Of a stretch of 64,000 nt of DNA, positions 1 through 11,977 are shown piece by piece. The DNA is taken from positions 26,094,459-26,158,458 of the forward strand of contig NC_079969.1 in assembly GCF_029852145.1 (NCBI RefSeq). Direction: 5' to 3'. Source of the stretch: Microplitis mediator (taxonomy: Eukaryota > Arthropoda > Insecta > Hymenoptera > Braconidae). Within the stretch, counting starts at the first letter, position 1; each line of letters starts with the position of its first letter. The translations under genes and the position numbers were made by a program. The notes under the pieces were generated by a model. It was given only the letters and a program-made list of their open reading frames with translations. It searched no databases and was not told the origin of the DNA.

Positions 1-34
1 ACAATTAACTGTAAGTGGTAAAAAAATCTAAACG

Positions 35-169
35 ATGAATAGCAACATTCACTTCAAAGTGAAGATTCAAACAGTTGAAGGAAAGCTTACATTCGCTCAT
101 TTCAAGCAAAGAATGCTTTTAAGCAAAATGCGGCCAAAGTTCTGTCCGAATTGCGAAGACCAATATTGA
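35..169 (+). CDS. Small ORF, 44 codons, unknown
   Basis: A short open frame from ATG to TGA with an in-frame TAA just upstream (29-31), so it is either a free-standing small ORF or chance. The predicted peptide is basic, contains a CPNC motif near its C-terminus, and is less AT-rich than the sequence around it. I do not recognise it. It lies at the window edge, so it could also belong to a gene extending to the left. No splice acceptor that would clearly join it to an upstream exon is visible. Low confidence. Confidence 0.15.
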   Translation: MNSNIHFKVKIQTVEGKLTFAHFKQRMLLSKMRPKFCPNCEDQY

Positions 170-3109
170 GACAGAAATAATTACAGAAGAATTTATACTT
201 TTAAATTGTTTTCAAAAATACATATATGATAAACTTGGAAACTATCTGAACATTATTTCAGATTATTTCACAATGTATGAGAAAGTCACTAAAAGCAATG
301 ACAATCATCTTGGTTGCATTTGAATAGTATATTTATTTATCATTTCAAGTTTACAAAAGTATAAGTTTTACAGTTTTCTGTACTTATTGCTTGCCCAGTT
401 TTACCAGTTACATTTTTATATTAGACTAGGATGTTTGTATTTTCATTTTCTTAGGTATTAACACTTGTAGATTTATATATTTGGAATGGGCCCAAAATGA
501 AAAACAAACCCATGAGATCCAAAATGACAATTAATTAAATCCCCAGTATGGAATATATCAACTCTGAAATAAGTATCTTACTAGGAACACTACAAGAGGT
601 TGGGCGCCATCTCGTGGCGAGCATCGAACTATTCACGCTGCTAGTACCTAGCATCGGTGACTTTTCTCTCCTACATATATATTTTTTTTCCCAAGAAATT
701 ATTCTCTCGATTTAAGCAACTTCTTTTTCTCCTTCAAAAAAATTTCTCTTATATTAAGGGGATACGCTACCGGATCTCTTTCTCACACTCAGAAAAATAA
801 ACGGGACTGTCTCTGTTGCACTCGTAGAGTAAATGAGAATTTTAAAACAATATTTCTCGGAGACGAATTAGAATTTTCGAAAAAAATACGAAATTTCTAG
901 CTCTTTGTTATATAAGGTTTAAAAAAACGCTAGAGACTCTATTTCAGGTTTCTAGTATTTGTCCATGAATTAAATTGAATTGAAAATCGGTTATAATCTC
1001 AAGCACTATTTTTTTATGTGCGTATTTGAATATATTTCTAAAAATATAATACTTATATTTTATTTTAGATACCCATCAAAAAATTTTAACTCTTAATTTC
1101 CATCTGTAATAATTACTATAACTTTTTGTAGAGAAAATTTCCACGAGAGTGTAGTTGAACGTTTATCATCATACTGAGAATGAAAAATATTTTTTATATA
1201 AATAACTATTTTTAACGGGTTACAATTGCATTACACAATGGACCAAGACTCTGCCATAGCGATAGTTCACCGTATTGTAAATTCTCATTACCGTGAAATT
1301 GCATAAAATAAAAAAATAAAAATAAAATAAATTGTAAAACACGCAAAGACATAATTACTTTTTGAAATTCGCGCCAAAATACTTTTATCGCACTATTGCA
1401 ATAGAAATTTTATTTTATACTTTTTTATTATAATAAAAAAATGCAGCAGTGGCCACAGACGTAACTTCTGCCCTACTTTTTCAAAAATTAATAATCAAAA
1501 TATTGTTTTACTCAATTTTCATTATTACAGAGTTAAAGAAAAACTCTAGTAAAATAAAAATATGTAAAAAAAAATATGATACTGAAGTTAGCCGACGTCT
1601 AATAATTTTTTATTTTTTAAAAAATGATAAATTGTAGAAAAAAAACGTATTTTCAAAAATTGCACCTGTAGTTTTTTTAATTTTTCACATGTGCATATTT
1701 TTTTTTTTTTTTTTTCAAATTGATTTGTTAAAAAAAACTAAAAAAATTTGTAATTGTCTGCTAACTTTGGGAGCATAAAAAAATAATTTATATTAATTTG
1801 GTATAACAAGAATTTTATTTTAATTTTCAAATAATTTTTAATCAAATCATTCAATATCTACATATCTGTCAGTTTAAATTAAAACTTGTAATTACAAAAA
1901 TTTTATTAATTACTATTACTTATTTACTCAGCTTCAATTATAAGTTTGTTTTAATTAATAAATAATTTGTAGTTTGTAACAAAAAAATTTTAAAGATGAA
2001 ATTGCTTTTGATTTTATTGGTGTCAATATTGTGCTGTTTTTAAATTAATTACAATAAGTATTTAATTTAATAATTTATTTATTAATATAATAATTTTAGG
2101 CTCTATAAATTCTTATCCACTAATGATTTGTTATCATTATTAATCTACGTGCGAAATTTATTTAGTATAAAAAATGGTCGAATCATTTCTTTCTCTCTCT
2201 CTCTAGTTTACTGCGAGTTAATTTAAAAAAATTCAAAATCAACAAACACTAAAGGATATAATTATTTAATAGAACAATGAATATGTAATTAATTGATATT
2301 TTAAAAATATTAAATATATATTTGATGATGTGGACGAATGTTATAATTTTACATTTCTTAATCTTCATTAATTCATTTTCTTTTAACAATTAAAAGGTAC
2401 AACTTATTTTAATTAACTAGTTACAATAATTAATCATTTAATTATAATTTTTTTCTAATTATCATTACGTAAAAAAAATTTATTTTTTTCTATCTTATAA
2501 AACATTTATTATAATTATAATTATTAATTAATTAATATTGCTGCGTTTGTCACAAATTCGTTATTTAAATTTTATACTTAGAATATCAATTAACGATAAT
2601 TAATAAAACAAATAAATTCATTTATTTTTAATTAAATAAATTATCGTGATTAATATCGATCACATTAACGATTAAATATAAAAAATGCGTTCCACACATG
2701 TGTAAATTGGACACTATATTTGTGATCTATATATATTAATAATGATAATTACAATTAACAATTATTATTAATTTTAAATATGAAAAATTATGAAAAAAAC
2801 TTATTAGTCTTACACTGTAAAATTGTTATTGTATCGTTTTTCTGTTATCACAGATATGGTTTTCAGTAATTATTCTATATAATTTTTAATATACATGTAT
2901 ATGTATATATTCATATATATATGTTTATTTTTCATTTTTTTTAATAATAATTATTTTTTTTATTATTAATTATTTTTGGTAGGAGGTCTTTTATGCGTCA
3001 GATGTCAAATAGACCTGATTGGTTTTAAAATAATAATATAAAGGACTAGTAAACGCATGTATGGCATTTCAAAATTAGGAGCCGTGATGCTGCTGATCCC
3101 GAGCAAACA
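170..3109. other. AT-rich intergenic stretch
   Basis: No convincing coding sequence. It holds one 201-bp MITE (1576-1776), long A and T runs and low-complexity TA/TTA sequence. The final part is the likely 3' flank of the minus-strand phospholipase gene; TTTATT on the plus strand near 2922 gives an AATAAA on the gene strand, a possible polyadenylation signal. Confidence 0.5.
1576..1776. mobile_element. hAT-like MITE, family 1
   Basis: A 201-bp imperfect palindrome starting ATGATACTGAAGTTAGC and ending in the inverted equivalent, with an inner GCACCTGTAG / CACATGTGC pair. It is flanked by an 8-bp direct repeat AAAAAAAT (1568-1575 and 1777-1784). The flank is low complexity, but the 8-bp length matches other copies in the window. 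Confidence 0.75.
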
Positions 3110-6100
3110 TCAAGTTTCTAAATTTGGAAATAATCTAGTTAATACAAAATAGGCGACGTCATAATTACTCCAGTACGCAGTATGAGCTGTCACGGTGTAT
3201 AAATAATTACGTCCTAGTCCACCCGCTCGCAACACGTAATCAAGTCGTTGTTCCAGTTCTTAAATAAAAAAAAACAATAATAATAATTATAGTAATTGCT
3301 GATAATATTTATCTATTGACATTTACATTCTTACACTAGTTAATTTAAAATAAAATACTTGTACTTTAAGTCTGTAAATAAAATTACCTTCGTCAGGTCT
3401 GATAATGGCATCGGGTGTAGGGGACGCGCCTTCTTTGCCATTCCATCCGGCTCTGACAAGACCCCATAAGCTCCATGAGCCTTTTTCGACAGTTCTGATT
3501 GGCGTATCGGTAGGACTTTCGGCCTCTTTGTCTTCATTATCTGTAAAAATAAATAATAATTAATAAAGTATAAAATAAATATAAAATATAAAAATTACCT
3601 GACGTAGGCATTGACTCGACGGTTCCTAGTGAGGGTGGCTGGTCAGGATTATCAACGCCACCGTATGGCAAGATAAGCACCGGCTCAACTTTGCTGTAAT
3701 TTCTAACAAGCAGCGGTTCCATTCGATAAGCGACCGGGTCAGACCAATGAAAAATATTAAAAAAATTTTTGCACAGTCCCGGTGGCATGATATCCCCAGG
3801 ATTAGCTGGTGTGCGTGTACGTAACGCCAAAAATACTGATAAAGGTGAGCCGAGACAAAATAAATTTTCAATTGTAAACTTCAGACCATCTGTTACAAGC
3901 AAAACATCCGGCGCCGCTGGTGATGGTGGTCTCGTGTCTGGTCCCATCCAGCCAGTCACGATGTCGTAAACAATAACACAGCCGAGTGAGTGCGCCAGCA
4001 CTGATACCTTTCCACTCCATCCAGGATGACGGCTTGTAAACATGAAATACAGACGATTCAGCTCACGTTGCAACCCAGCACGGACTTCTCCGCCATACAG
4101 CGGACTCGTGTAATAAAGAATATCCATAGCAGATGTGTTCAATAGATGTCTGATACTCATTACGCTGTACGGCGTTATTGCGTCTACAATATCTCCGTCG
4201 AGTTTTAAAGACGACCGCCATTCCACCGGGAAAAATTCAACACGGTGCGATGAATAGGGAAAGTATTTTTGCTTACACCAGTCAACGCAATCACGAAATC
4301 TATTGAGAAAAAGAATATCTATATAGATATATATTTATAATTAATTTATTTATGATAATGAGACAAAAGGTCGACGGACTGTTACAAAATAGATAAACAA
4401 AGTAACGATAATTTACTCACGATGCTGTATTTCGTATGATTTTACCGGTATCACGTTTCTGACCAATCCCATGGACAACAAAAACCAAATGATCAATATC
4501 ATTTGGCTTATCATCCATTGTCGCGGGAGCCTTGTAACCGCGCTTGAGGCGATATCCGCTTGCTTGATAATTTTATAAAAAAAAAAATATAAAAAGTAAT
4601 CAATCATGGCTCCAGTCGGAGCTTAACAAAGTACTTTTTCTATATTCAAATGACTTGACATAAAAATGAATACATACTTTTAGTAAATCCTAATTTGGAG
4701 GTAACACTGCGCATTAATTTACTCGGAGTGTATTCACTGTAAAGCGCGACATCGTTAATCGCATGCCAATCAACATGAAATTCCGGGAAATGTACCGTGT
4801 GTAGAACTGTAATAAAAAATAAATTATGTAATCTTATGAATATTTTTATTCAAATGGAAAAAAAACATAAAATATGTCGGATAAAAAATAAAAAATAAAA
4901 AATTCCTCCAGGTATAGATAAAAGTAATTAATTAATAATTCAGTGGTAAATAATAAATTACCTTTATAGGAATGCGAGGGAGCTATTTCCTCAGGTGTTG
5001 ACCCTGACGATTGTTTTTTTTCAAAAAGTCTTAAATGATTCTCCTCTATAACTTTTGAGTGTTCTATCTCCAGTGGAATCCAGCTGGCGTCGTAATACCA
5101 CGTGCCCCGCATGATTTCCCATTCTTCACCTTTTCAACAAACATTCGTATCATTTTTTATTTTATCAATAAATTGCTTTCAATATTCCCGATATATCAAT
5201 CAAATAAATAATTACTATGTATTGAGTGTAAATAAATGTTAATTCATTTTTTTCTCAGCACCAGCATTAGCATACGCATTAATTATTTTTTTCTCTTATC
5301 AATAAAAAAAATTCGATTAAAAATTTCTACTACGAAAAGACAGAAGAAATTTTATGAGAAATTAATTTTAGTAAAAAAAGAAGTAGACAAATTATTTTAT
5401 TTATTGCTGGTGTTTTTATTGAATTATAAATTTTTAATTGAATCTAAAGTGATTGAATAGAAGCAAATAACATCAATGCAACACTTGGCTTACATTACTG
5501 TTGCTTATTGCAGTGAATGCACCCAAAGGAAATTGGCAATAATAGACTCAAGGACGTTGTCATTTTTTTAACATTAAAAGCCGGAGTTAAAAAAATAGAA
5601 TGTAAAATATAGATATGAATAAAATAAAAATTTTAATTTTTGATTTTCTTTAAACAATAAATTATTAAAAAAAAATATTTTAAAAAATTGCACTTATAGA
5701 CTTTTTAATTTTCTACATGTGCATTTTTTTCGTTTATTTTTTTCTTCAAATTTAATTGTTCAAATAAAATCCGAAAATTTTGAATTGTCTGATAACTTCA
5801 GGATCATAATAATTTAAATATTTACGTACAATAAATTTTAATAAAATCAATAAGTGAACTGAAAACTATCTAGAAATTTTTTCTCAAGGTTTAACAATCG
5901 CGTGATAGCTCTCCGGTTAATGTCAACAATATGTTGTTTCTTTTTAATTCGTTATTAATAAAATAAATAACAGCAATAAAAACTAATGAGTAAACACTTG
6001 AAGTAAATTATAGCAGATATGTTTGAAGACTAAATAATTTGTTTGTGTTGAGTGTTAGGTAAAACAACAATAAAACAAATTACCTGGCCAATAAATAGAT

Positions 6101-7057
6101 ACACATCTCATATTATCAAATTCTACGTCATACATTCCGCCTTTTACGACAACTCTCTCATAAGTATTTGAATTTTCATTGGTCTGGTTATCATCCTGTC
6201 CCAGTCTTAGCTGCCAGGCATTTTCGATTCTCAAGCTGTCGTACCCGCAAAATTCAATCCATCTTTTATCAACACCATCCTTGTAAAACCATCTGACTTC
6301 TTCAGGCGTCAATGCGACAGCGTATGGTAATTCTGTTATTAATTCTTCCGCAATATCCATTCCATTTTCTTTGTGTTCATCTTAACCAAAAGAAAATTAA
6401 ATAAATAAATAAAATATAATAATTATCAGTATAATAAAAAAATTTAACCGAGATAATATTTTATAAAACTACACGATAAACTTAATTAAGTAAATATTTG
6501 AATTTATTTTATTAATTAATCGGACAATGATCTCATATTTACTACAATTATTTAAAACTATAACCTATAGAGTCATCACACGACAATAAATAATATATCA
6601 GTAAAATATATAAATAAATATGAGTGTGAATGTAGCAGACGTCAAATTTAAAATTTTTAATGAATGGAGTAAATAATAAATAAAATAAAATTCAAAAAAA
6701 TGCGCGTTTGAAAAATTTCAAATGAGCGCATTTTTTAAAAATATTATTTTTTTATTTATTTATTTATTTTGATACTGAAGTTGACAGATGTCTAATAATT
6801 TTTTTACTTTTCTTTAGACGGTAAACTATAAAAAAAAATTGCACCTGTAGTTTTTTAAATTTTCTACATGTGGAAATTTTAAGTTTTTTTTTTGTAATTG
6901 ATTTTTTAAAAGAAAAATCTGGAACTTGTCTGCAAACTTCAGGATAATTATTTTAAAAATTATTAGCTTTAAATAAATAAATATATAAATTACCTTGAAT
7001 GTCATCAAGATCCAGCGATGTCTCACTGAAAGGATCCACGACAAAATTATGAGACAT
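3110..7057 (-). CDS. DDHD1: DDHD-domain phospholipase A1 (PA-PLA1/DDHD1-like)
   Basis: Intracellular phospholipase A1 family, which hydrolyses phospholipids such as phosphatidic acid at cytoplasmic or organelle membranes (family knowledge). Coding exons, high to low: 7057-6994, 6380-6084, 5129-4962, 4806-4678, 4562-4421, 4299-3599, 3540-3388, 3258-3110. All introns are GT-AG, phases join, and the total of 1803 nt gives 600 residues plus TGA. The start at 7057 is the first ATG before a clean donor. Near residues 50-130 is a WWE-like region with WFYKDG and WIEF. HGIGQ lies at 250-254. The lipase nucleophile is Ser371 in AHSLG, followed by the DDHD region (LGSPLSVF, HWSDPVAYR). His577 in TAHTAYW near the end is a candidate catalytic histidine. 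No signal peptide or membrane segment is seen. It is much shorter than, from memory, the Drosophila protein, so longer N-terminal isoforms may exist upstream. DDHD1 versus DDHD2/SEC23IP is not settled by eye. Confidence 0.93.
5630..5807. mobile_element. MITE family 1, left end lost
   Basis: Lies in the second intron of the phospholipase gene. The inner GCACTTATAG / CTACATGTGC pair and the right end AACTTCAGGATCAT are clear; the left terminal repeat is not recognisable. Confidence 0.55.
6619..6770. mobile_element. MITE family 2, right half missing
   Basis: Begins ATGAGTGTGAATGTAGCAG, the family 2 terminal repeat, and continues through the family's inner ATGCGCGTTT segment. The right terminal repeat is absent; a family 1 copy starts instead at about 6771. 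This suggests insertion followed by deletion. Confidence 0.6.
6771..6947. mobile_element. MITE family 1 copy in phospholipase intron 1
   Basis: Starts GATACTGAAGTT and ends CAAACTTCAGGAT, with the inner GCACCTGTAG / CTACATGTGG pair. It directly abuts the truncated family 2 copy. The target-site duplication is not clear. Confidence 0.65.
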
Positions 7058-8329
7058 CCTGGCCACCAGAAAAATTTCCTTTATCGTTGATAAAAAAAAA
7101 ATTTTTCTAAACAATGATAAAAAATACTCCGTAATCTACAATAAACACAGAACTACTTCATAAGTAATAACACGATGAATCATTTAGAACGATAACGATA
7201 CACTTTCTCTCTGCATTACTTATTACTTGTACTTGTACTCAAATAATCTTCCAATGTTTTTTTATATATATATAAATATATAAATTACCGTTGAATATTA
7301 TTAGAACAACTATTTTCTGCACTGCGACAACGCACACGAATTATTGACAGCTGACATCAACATCAATCATTTTATTTTATTTTTACTATCAGTTAATCGG
7401 TAATTTAATTGCGAGTTCACTGCATGAAAAAAAAAAATAAATAAACAAAAAAACAAAATATTTAAATGTCTATGAATTTAAAAGACTAATACATTGTGAG
7501 CAAGCGGCGATAAATGTTTTTATCTGAAGCTCTACTCACAATCACAACACTCGTAATAAAATAATACTTGCAACAGAACTCATGAGCATGTCGACTGTCG
7601 AGTAGTCAACGTTGACTTTACTATTTTTCTTGGCTCCTCAAACTCCTCTTCTAGGTCTAGTGTCTAGTTGTCCCTCCACTTTCCACCTCCTACATTCATT
7701 CTTATATCTATAGACACATGTACACATTTATATCAACATATATGTGTTGACTCCCTCTCTTTTTCCCCCTCTATTCCCGCGTTTACGTAACTTGAATTAC
7801 TTTATATTTATATATATTTATATTTAATGTAATTAAAGTAATAATTTGCAATTAATTTACTTAAGTTTATTTCGGTTAAAAAATTTGAATTACAAACGAG
7901 CAATTAATGAAATTTAAGTATTCAATTTTGAATTTTAAATTTTAGATAATTCATTTATTTGAATTTTCAAATAATTTTTGATAGATGTAATGAAGAAATA
8001 AAATTACGAGAGATTGTATTTATAGATTTCTGCGTATGAATGAAGTAATGGTATATGGGTAATATAATATACAGAAATATATATACATATGTGTATTATA
8101 AAGATGTTTTGTGTTTTAATCTTAATATTATTATAGATTTATCAGCCACGTGTGGAATTCGTGCGTATTAATATCGTGTCAAATGTCAAATGATTTGATC
8201 TTGCAATTGTTTTCTTGGTATTTTTTTTGGCTGATAAAATTACAATGTAATCTACTTAAAGGCTTTGATAGTGCCCCTCATTTTTTGAAAATATTTGAAA
8301 ACTTTAAACTGTCAATCATATTAAAATTT
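7058..8329. promoter_or_regulatory. 5' flank of phospholipase gene
   Basis: No coding sequence. The sequence just above 7057 should hold the 5' UTR and promoter of the minus-strand phospholipase gene. A less AT-rich patch near 7500-7780 is the most likely promoter area by composition only; no defined TATA or initiator can be assigned. Confidence 0.3.
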
Positions 8330-8525
8330 GTGAGTGAGTGTAGCAGACATCAGAGAAATTTTAAATTGTAAATAAATAGAGTGAATAATTAATGAAATTA
8401 AATTTTTAAAAAATGCGCGTTTAAAAAATTTTGAAATTGACAAGTGCATTTTTTATAAATTTTAGTTTTTAAATTATTAACTGTATTTATTTATAATTTT
8501 AGATTTGTCTGCAGATTCACAATCG
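8330..8525. mobile_element. hAT-like MITE, family 2
   Basis: Left end GTGAGTGAGTGTAGCAGACA, degenerate right end TCTGCAGATTCACAATCG. It is flanked on both sides by TTAAAATTT (8321-8329 and 8526-8534), an 8-9 bp target-site duplication. Confidence 0.7.
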
Positions 8526-8612
8526 TTAAAATTTTATTAATTTCTTAAAAAAAATTAAAACAATTGAAAAAAGGACAACGCAGTCGTAAGCTCGTTGAAG
8601 TATAGAATTTTA

Positions 8613-8800
8613 AAAGAAATTACTTACAGTTATTGCCAATTAGGAGCTGAATGAAATTTTCTGAATAAATTTCATCCTGAAAAATTTGAAAATTCTGATT
8701 ATAAAATTTATATGATTTTACTAAAATTTATTTTCCAAATTTCGTTTGACTCAAAATTGTAAGTAATTTTTTTTAAAATCTGTATCTCAGTAAAATTACT
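8613..8800. repeat. Foldback repeat related to 63663-63856
   Basis: Arms around ATTACTTACAGTTATTGCC on the left and its diverged inverse near TTGTAAGTAATTTT on the right, with an AAATTTCGTTTGA-type inner segment. A similar palindrome occurs near the right edge of the window. Confidence 0.5.
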
Positions 8801-8851
8801 TCTACGTTTTTATTTTTCAATTGAGGTTTTTTTTTTTTTAATCAAAATTTT

Positions 8852-9051
8852 ACGATACTGAAGTTACCGACGTTTAATAATTTTTGAACTTTTTTTATAA
8901 TTATAAATTAAAAAAAAAATATTTAAAAAAATTGCACTTATAGTTTTTTAAATTTTCTATATGTGCATATTTTTAGTTTTCTTTTTTTTATAATTTATCA
9001 TTTGGAAAAAAATTAAAAAAATTATGAGATGTCTGTTAACTTCAGGATCAT
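8852..9051. mobile_element. hAT-like MITE, family 1
   Basis: A 200-bp palindrome from ACGATACTGAAGTTA to TTAACTTCAGGATCAT. An exact 8-bp direct repeat AAAATTTT lies at 8844-8851 and 9052-9059. Confidence 0.85.
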
Positions 9052-9062
9052 AAAATTTTGAT

Positions 9063-9250
9063 ATGTGTGAATGTAGCAGACAGACAAATTTAAAATTATA
9101 AATAAATAGAGTAAATAATTAAAAAAATAAAATTTAAAAAATTTAAAAATGTATAAGTGCAAATTTTTTAAAAATATATTTTTTTTAAATTATTTACTTT
9201 ATTTATTTATAATTTTAGATATGTCTAATGTCTGCTACATTCACACTCAT
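9063..9250. mobile_element. hAT-like MITE, family 2
   Basis: A 188-bp palindrome from ATGTGTGAATGTAGCAGAC to GTCTGCTACATTCACACTCA plus T. It is flanked by AATTTTGAT on both sides (9054-9062 and 9251-9259). It stands beside the family 1 copy, and its left duplication overlaps that copy's right one. Confidence 0.82.
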
Positions 9251-9790
9251 AATTTTGATACGTTTACGACAATTGAAAATTTTTTAAAAGTGGGGGACAC
9301 TGTCTGCAAATGGCTTTAATATAAAAATAGTTAATTATTATAAAATTAATTTTATCTTTTATGATTTGTAATTATTTTTATTATATATCATTTTTCCTTT
9401 TATGGACATATGAGTCCAAGTTTAATTAGAGATTTAAGTTATCAAGGTCTCGGGTTGTAAAAAATAGTTTTGATAAAATTTGGCTTAATGGCTGTAAAGT
9501 AATTAGTTAATTATAAATTACTGATAATAATATACCTGAAACAAAAAAAACTAGCAATTATACTTATAGTTTTAATTAAAAAAAAAAGTGTTAAGAAGGA
9601 ACCTGAGTAGCAACAAGAGGTTTATTAAATAAATAAATCATCAATGAACGTTTATACATTATATTTGTTATAATAAACAGTAAAGAAATATCATAATGTA
9701 TAATAATTATTTAATATTTAATTAATTTCAATATAATTAATGGATGTAATTATGAAAATTAAGTTAAATAAATAAATATATCCAGTGTTA

Positions 9791-11518
9791 TCACTCACTG
9801 TGACCGGCAGCTCGGCGTAATAAGACATAAATTTTTTCTTTTATCCAGTCTTTATTGTAAGGGGCGTAGGTGTTTGTTGATTTTTGATAAACCAGACACG
9901 ACAGATCCGTTAATTGATCTATAAAATCAAATAATTGGCTAATGTCGTAGGTTATTGTCGGTGTATTTGGGTTTCTTCTCTTTAAATGTTCTTCGTAAAT
10001 CTTACAGACACCTGACGGAAATTTATTTATAAATTATATTTTATATATTAACACAATAAAAATATAAATAATAATGATGCTGAAAGTAGCCGCCATCTGA
10101 TAATTCTAGTATTTTTAATTACCAAGTTAATTGTCGTAAGAAAAATTTCTAAAAAACCTGAGTCAGATTCTAAGGCAAACTTTGAATCTAAATGAGCATT
10201 GAAACCTTAAGTTAGACTTTTTAGGACATATTTGTAAAAGCTTGAGAGGCCAACTTAGATTTATGGAGGTATGAATTAGATCTAGAGACATAAATCGTGA
10301 AACGAACGTAACCGGACTTAACAGAAGCAAGAGTTGGAGAATTGATGCAAGTGATCTAGTCATTTCTCCAGTAGGCTAATGACCCAAAGGTGGATTGGGT
10401 CCCATAGTAGCCTGGGACTAACAGAGAGTCTATTTAAAAAATTTTAAGGCCTTAAAAAATTTTTTGCAAGTGATCCAGAGATTTAATCAGTAGATTATTG
10501 ACATCTAGGAGTGGAACAGGACCTAGAAGCAGCCTGAGATCAACAGAGAGTCGATTTAAAAAACTTTAAGGCTTTAAACAAGTTTCTACAAGTGATCCAG
10601 CGATTTAATCAGTAGATGAATGACACCTAGGAGTGGAATAGGACCTGGAAGCAGCCTGGGATCGACAGAGTCGATTCAAAAAATTTTAAGTTTGTTCGTT
10701 TCACGATAAATCTTTGGTTTAATTCATGCCTTTGTAAGTCTAAGTTGGTTCGTTCCAAGTTTTTACAATGACTGTGTCCTAAAAAGTCTGATCTAGGTTT
10801 TCAAAGCTCATTTAGGTTCAAAGTATGCCTTAGATTTCGATTCGGGAGTACACAGTAAAATTTTTGAAAATTATTAACATGGATTTTCTACTCATCTAAA
10901 GTTAGCCAACGTCTAATAATTTTTGGATTTTTTTTCCAAACGATCAATCATAAAAAAAAATTATTTTAAAAAATTGCACCTATAGTTTTTTTAATTTTCT
11001 ACACGTGCATAATTTTTTTTTTTTTGATTGAATTCTTGAAAAAATTTACGAAAATTGTTAATTGTCTACTAACTTCAGGATCATGATTTTCAAAAATTTT
11101 TCCCTGTCAGTATTTACTTTTTTTTATTGAAAATAAATTTTTAAATGACTGCTACTATCAGCATCATCTTATAATAATAAATAAAATATTTAAAATATAA
11201 AGGGAATGATGAAAAAATAAATTATTGCATTACAGATCCATTAGTTGTAATCACAAGACGTTAATTAACAGTGATAATTTAATGACAGGTGATTTAATAA
11301 GAGATTATTATTTATTATCAATTAAAAAATAGTGATAATACCTTCAAGACACTCGTTGACACTTTCGTAATCAGAGTAGGTTCGTGTTTCTGGTCGATTT
11401 CCCGGCTGTACTAACAATATAGTATGTGACTGTAATTAAAAACATATTTATTGTAATTTAAATAATTATTAAGCAAACAAACTTATCACTAAATATTGAT
11501 TACCATGATTCTTACCAT
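9791..11518 (-). CDS. e(r): Enhancer of rudimentary homolog
   Basis: Small, highly conserved nuclear protein linked in other organisms to pyrimidine-pathway gene expression, mRNA processing and cell cycle (family knowledge). Coding exons: 11518-11516 (only the ATG), 11429-11342, 10011-9791. Splice phases join and 312 nt give 103 residues, close to the usual 104. The N-terminus matches the family (SHTILLVQP, RTYSDYESV); the C-terminal exon carries CKIYEEHLKRRNP, TYDISQLFDFIDQ, CLVYQ and YAPYNKDWIKEKIY. No domain is missing. It is transcribed in the same direction as the phospholipase gene and divergently from the downstream myosin gene. Intron 2 (10012-11341) holds a long foldback element and a MITE. 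Identification is near certain. Confidence 0.97.
10164..10847. mobile_element. Foldback element with tandem core in e(r) intron 2
   Basis: Left arm about 10164-10312 and right arm about 10690-10847 are diverged inverted copies, sharing for example ATCGTGAAACGAAC / GTTCGTTTCACGAT and AGACTTTTTAGGACA / TGTCCTAAAAAGTCT. Between them are three direct tandem units starting near 10348, 10467 and 10589 (period about 120 bp), each beginning CAAGTGATC. No coding sequence inside. Confidence 0.8.
10890..11084. mobile_element. hAT-like MITE, family 1
   Basis: Right end AACTTCAGGATCAT and left AAAGTTAGCCAACG are clear. Flanks GATTTTCT (10882-10889) and GATTTTCA (11085-11092) differ by one base, a decayed 8-bp duplication. 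It lies in e(r) intron 2 beside the foldback element. Confidence 0.75.
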
Positions 11519-11977
11519 TTTGGTTAACTTTTAAAAACGTTTCTCTTTTTATTATTTATTTATTTAGACTAAAAAAATAAATAGTTCTCGGATTATTCCA
11601 CTATTCAATTAATTAATTAATTAATCAATTAGTAATACTGTTTATATTATTATTATTTATTTATTTATTTGAATAGTTGTTAACATTTGTAGCGGTTTAT
11701 TTGTCAGCAAGATCAGCAGTGGCGTTTTTTCCAGGTTTTACTTTTAGTTCGTATTCCTGCCGGGTTTCAAAATTTCCGCGCGGAATTCAAATTTTTAAAT
11801 TCAATTTTCATATTTTTCTTAACTTTTTTTCTTTAAACGTTTGTTTAAATTAATTATTAATTAATAAAAAGTTAATCATTAATTATTTTTGTTTTTTTTT
11901 AATCAATTTACAAAATGAAATTACACAGTGACGTCATCTGTCAGTGACAGTCGTAATTTTAAAAAAGTACCAACATA

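Noticed and set aside
595..650. Possible tRNA-like or SINE fragment around GGGCGCCATCTCGTGGCGAGC
   Set aside because: Only a short hairpin; no cloverleaf or Pol III boxes.
3340..3537. 65-codon minus-strand frame over phospholipase exon 7
   Set aside because: It is a shifted reading of the true exon 3388-3540; the correct frame follows from splice phase with both neighbours.
4413..4607. 64-codon minus-strand frame
   Set aside because: Wrong frame over the exon that encodes HLVFVVHGIGQ; the real exon is 4421-4562.
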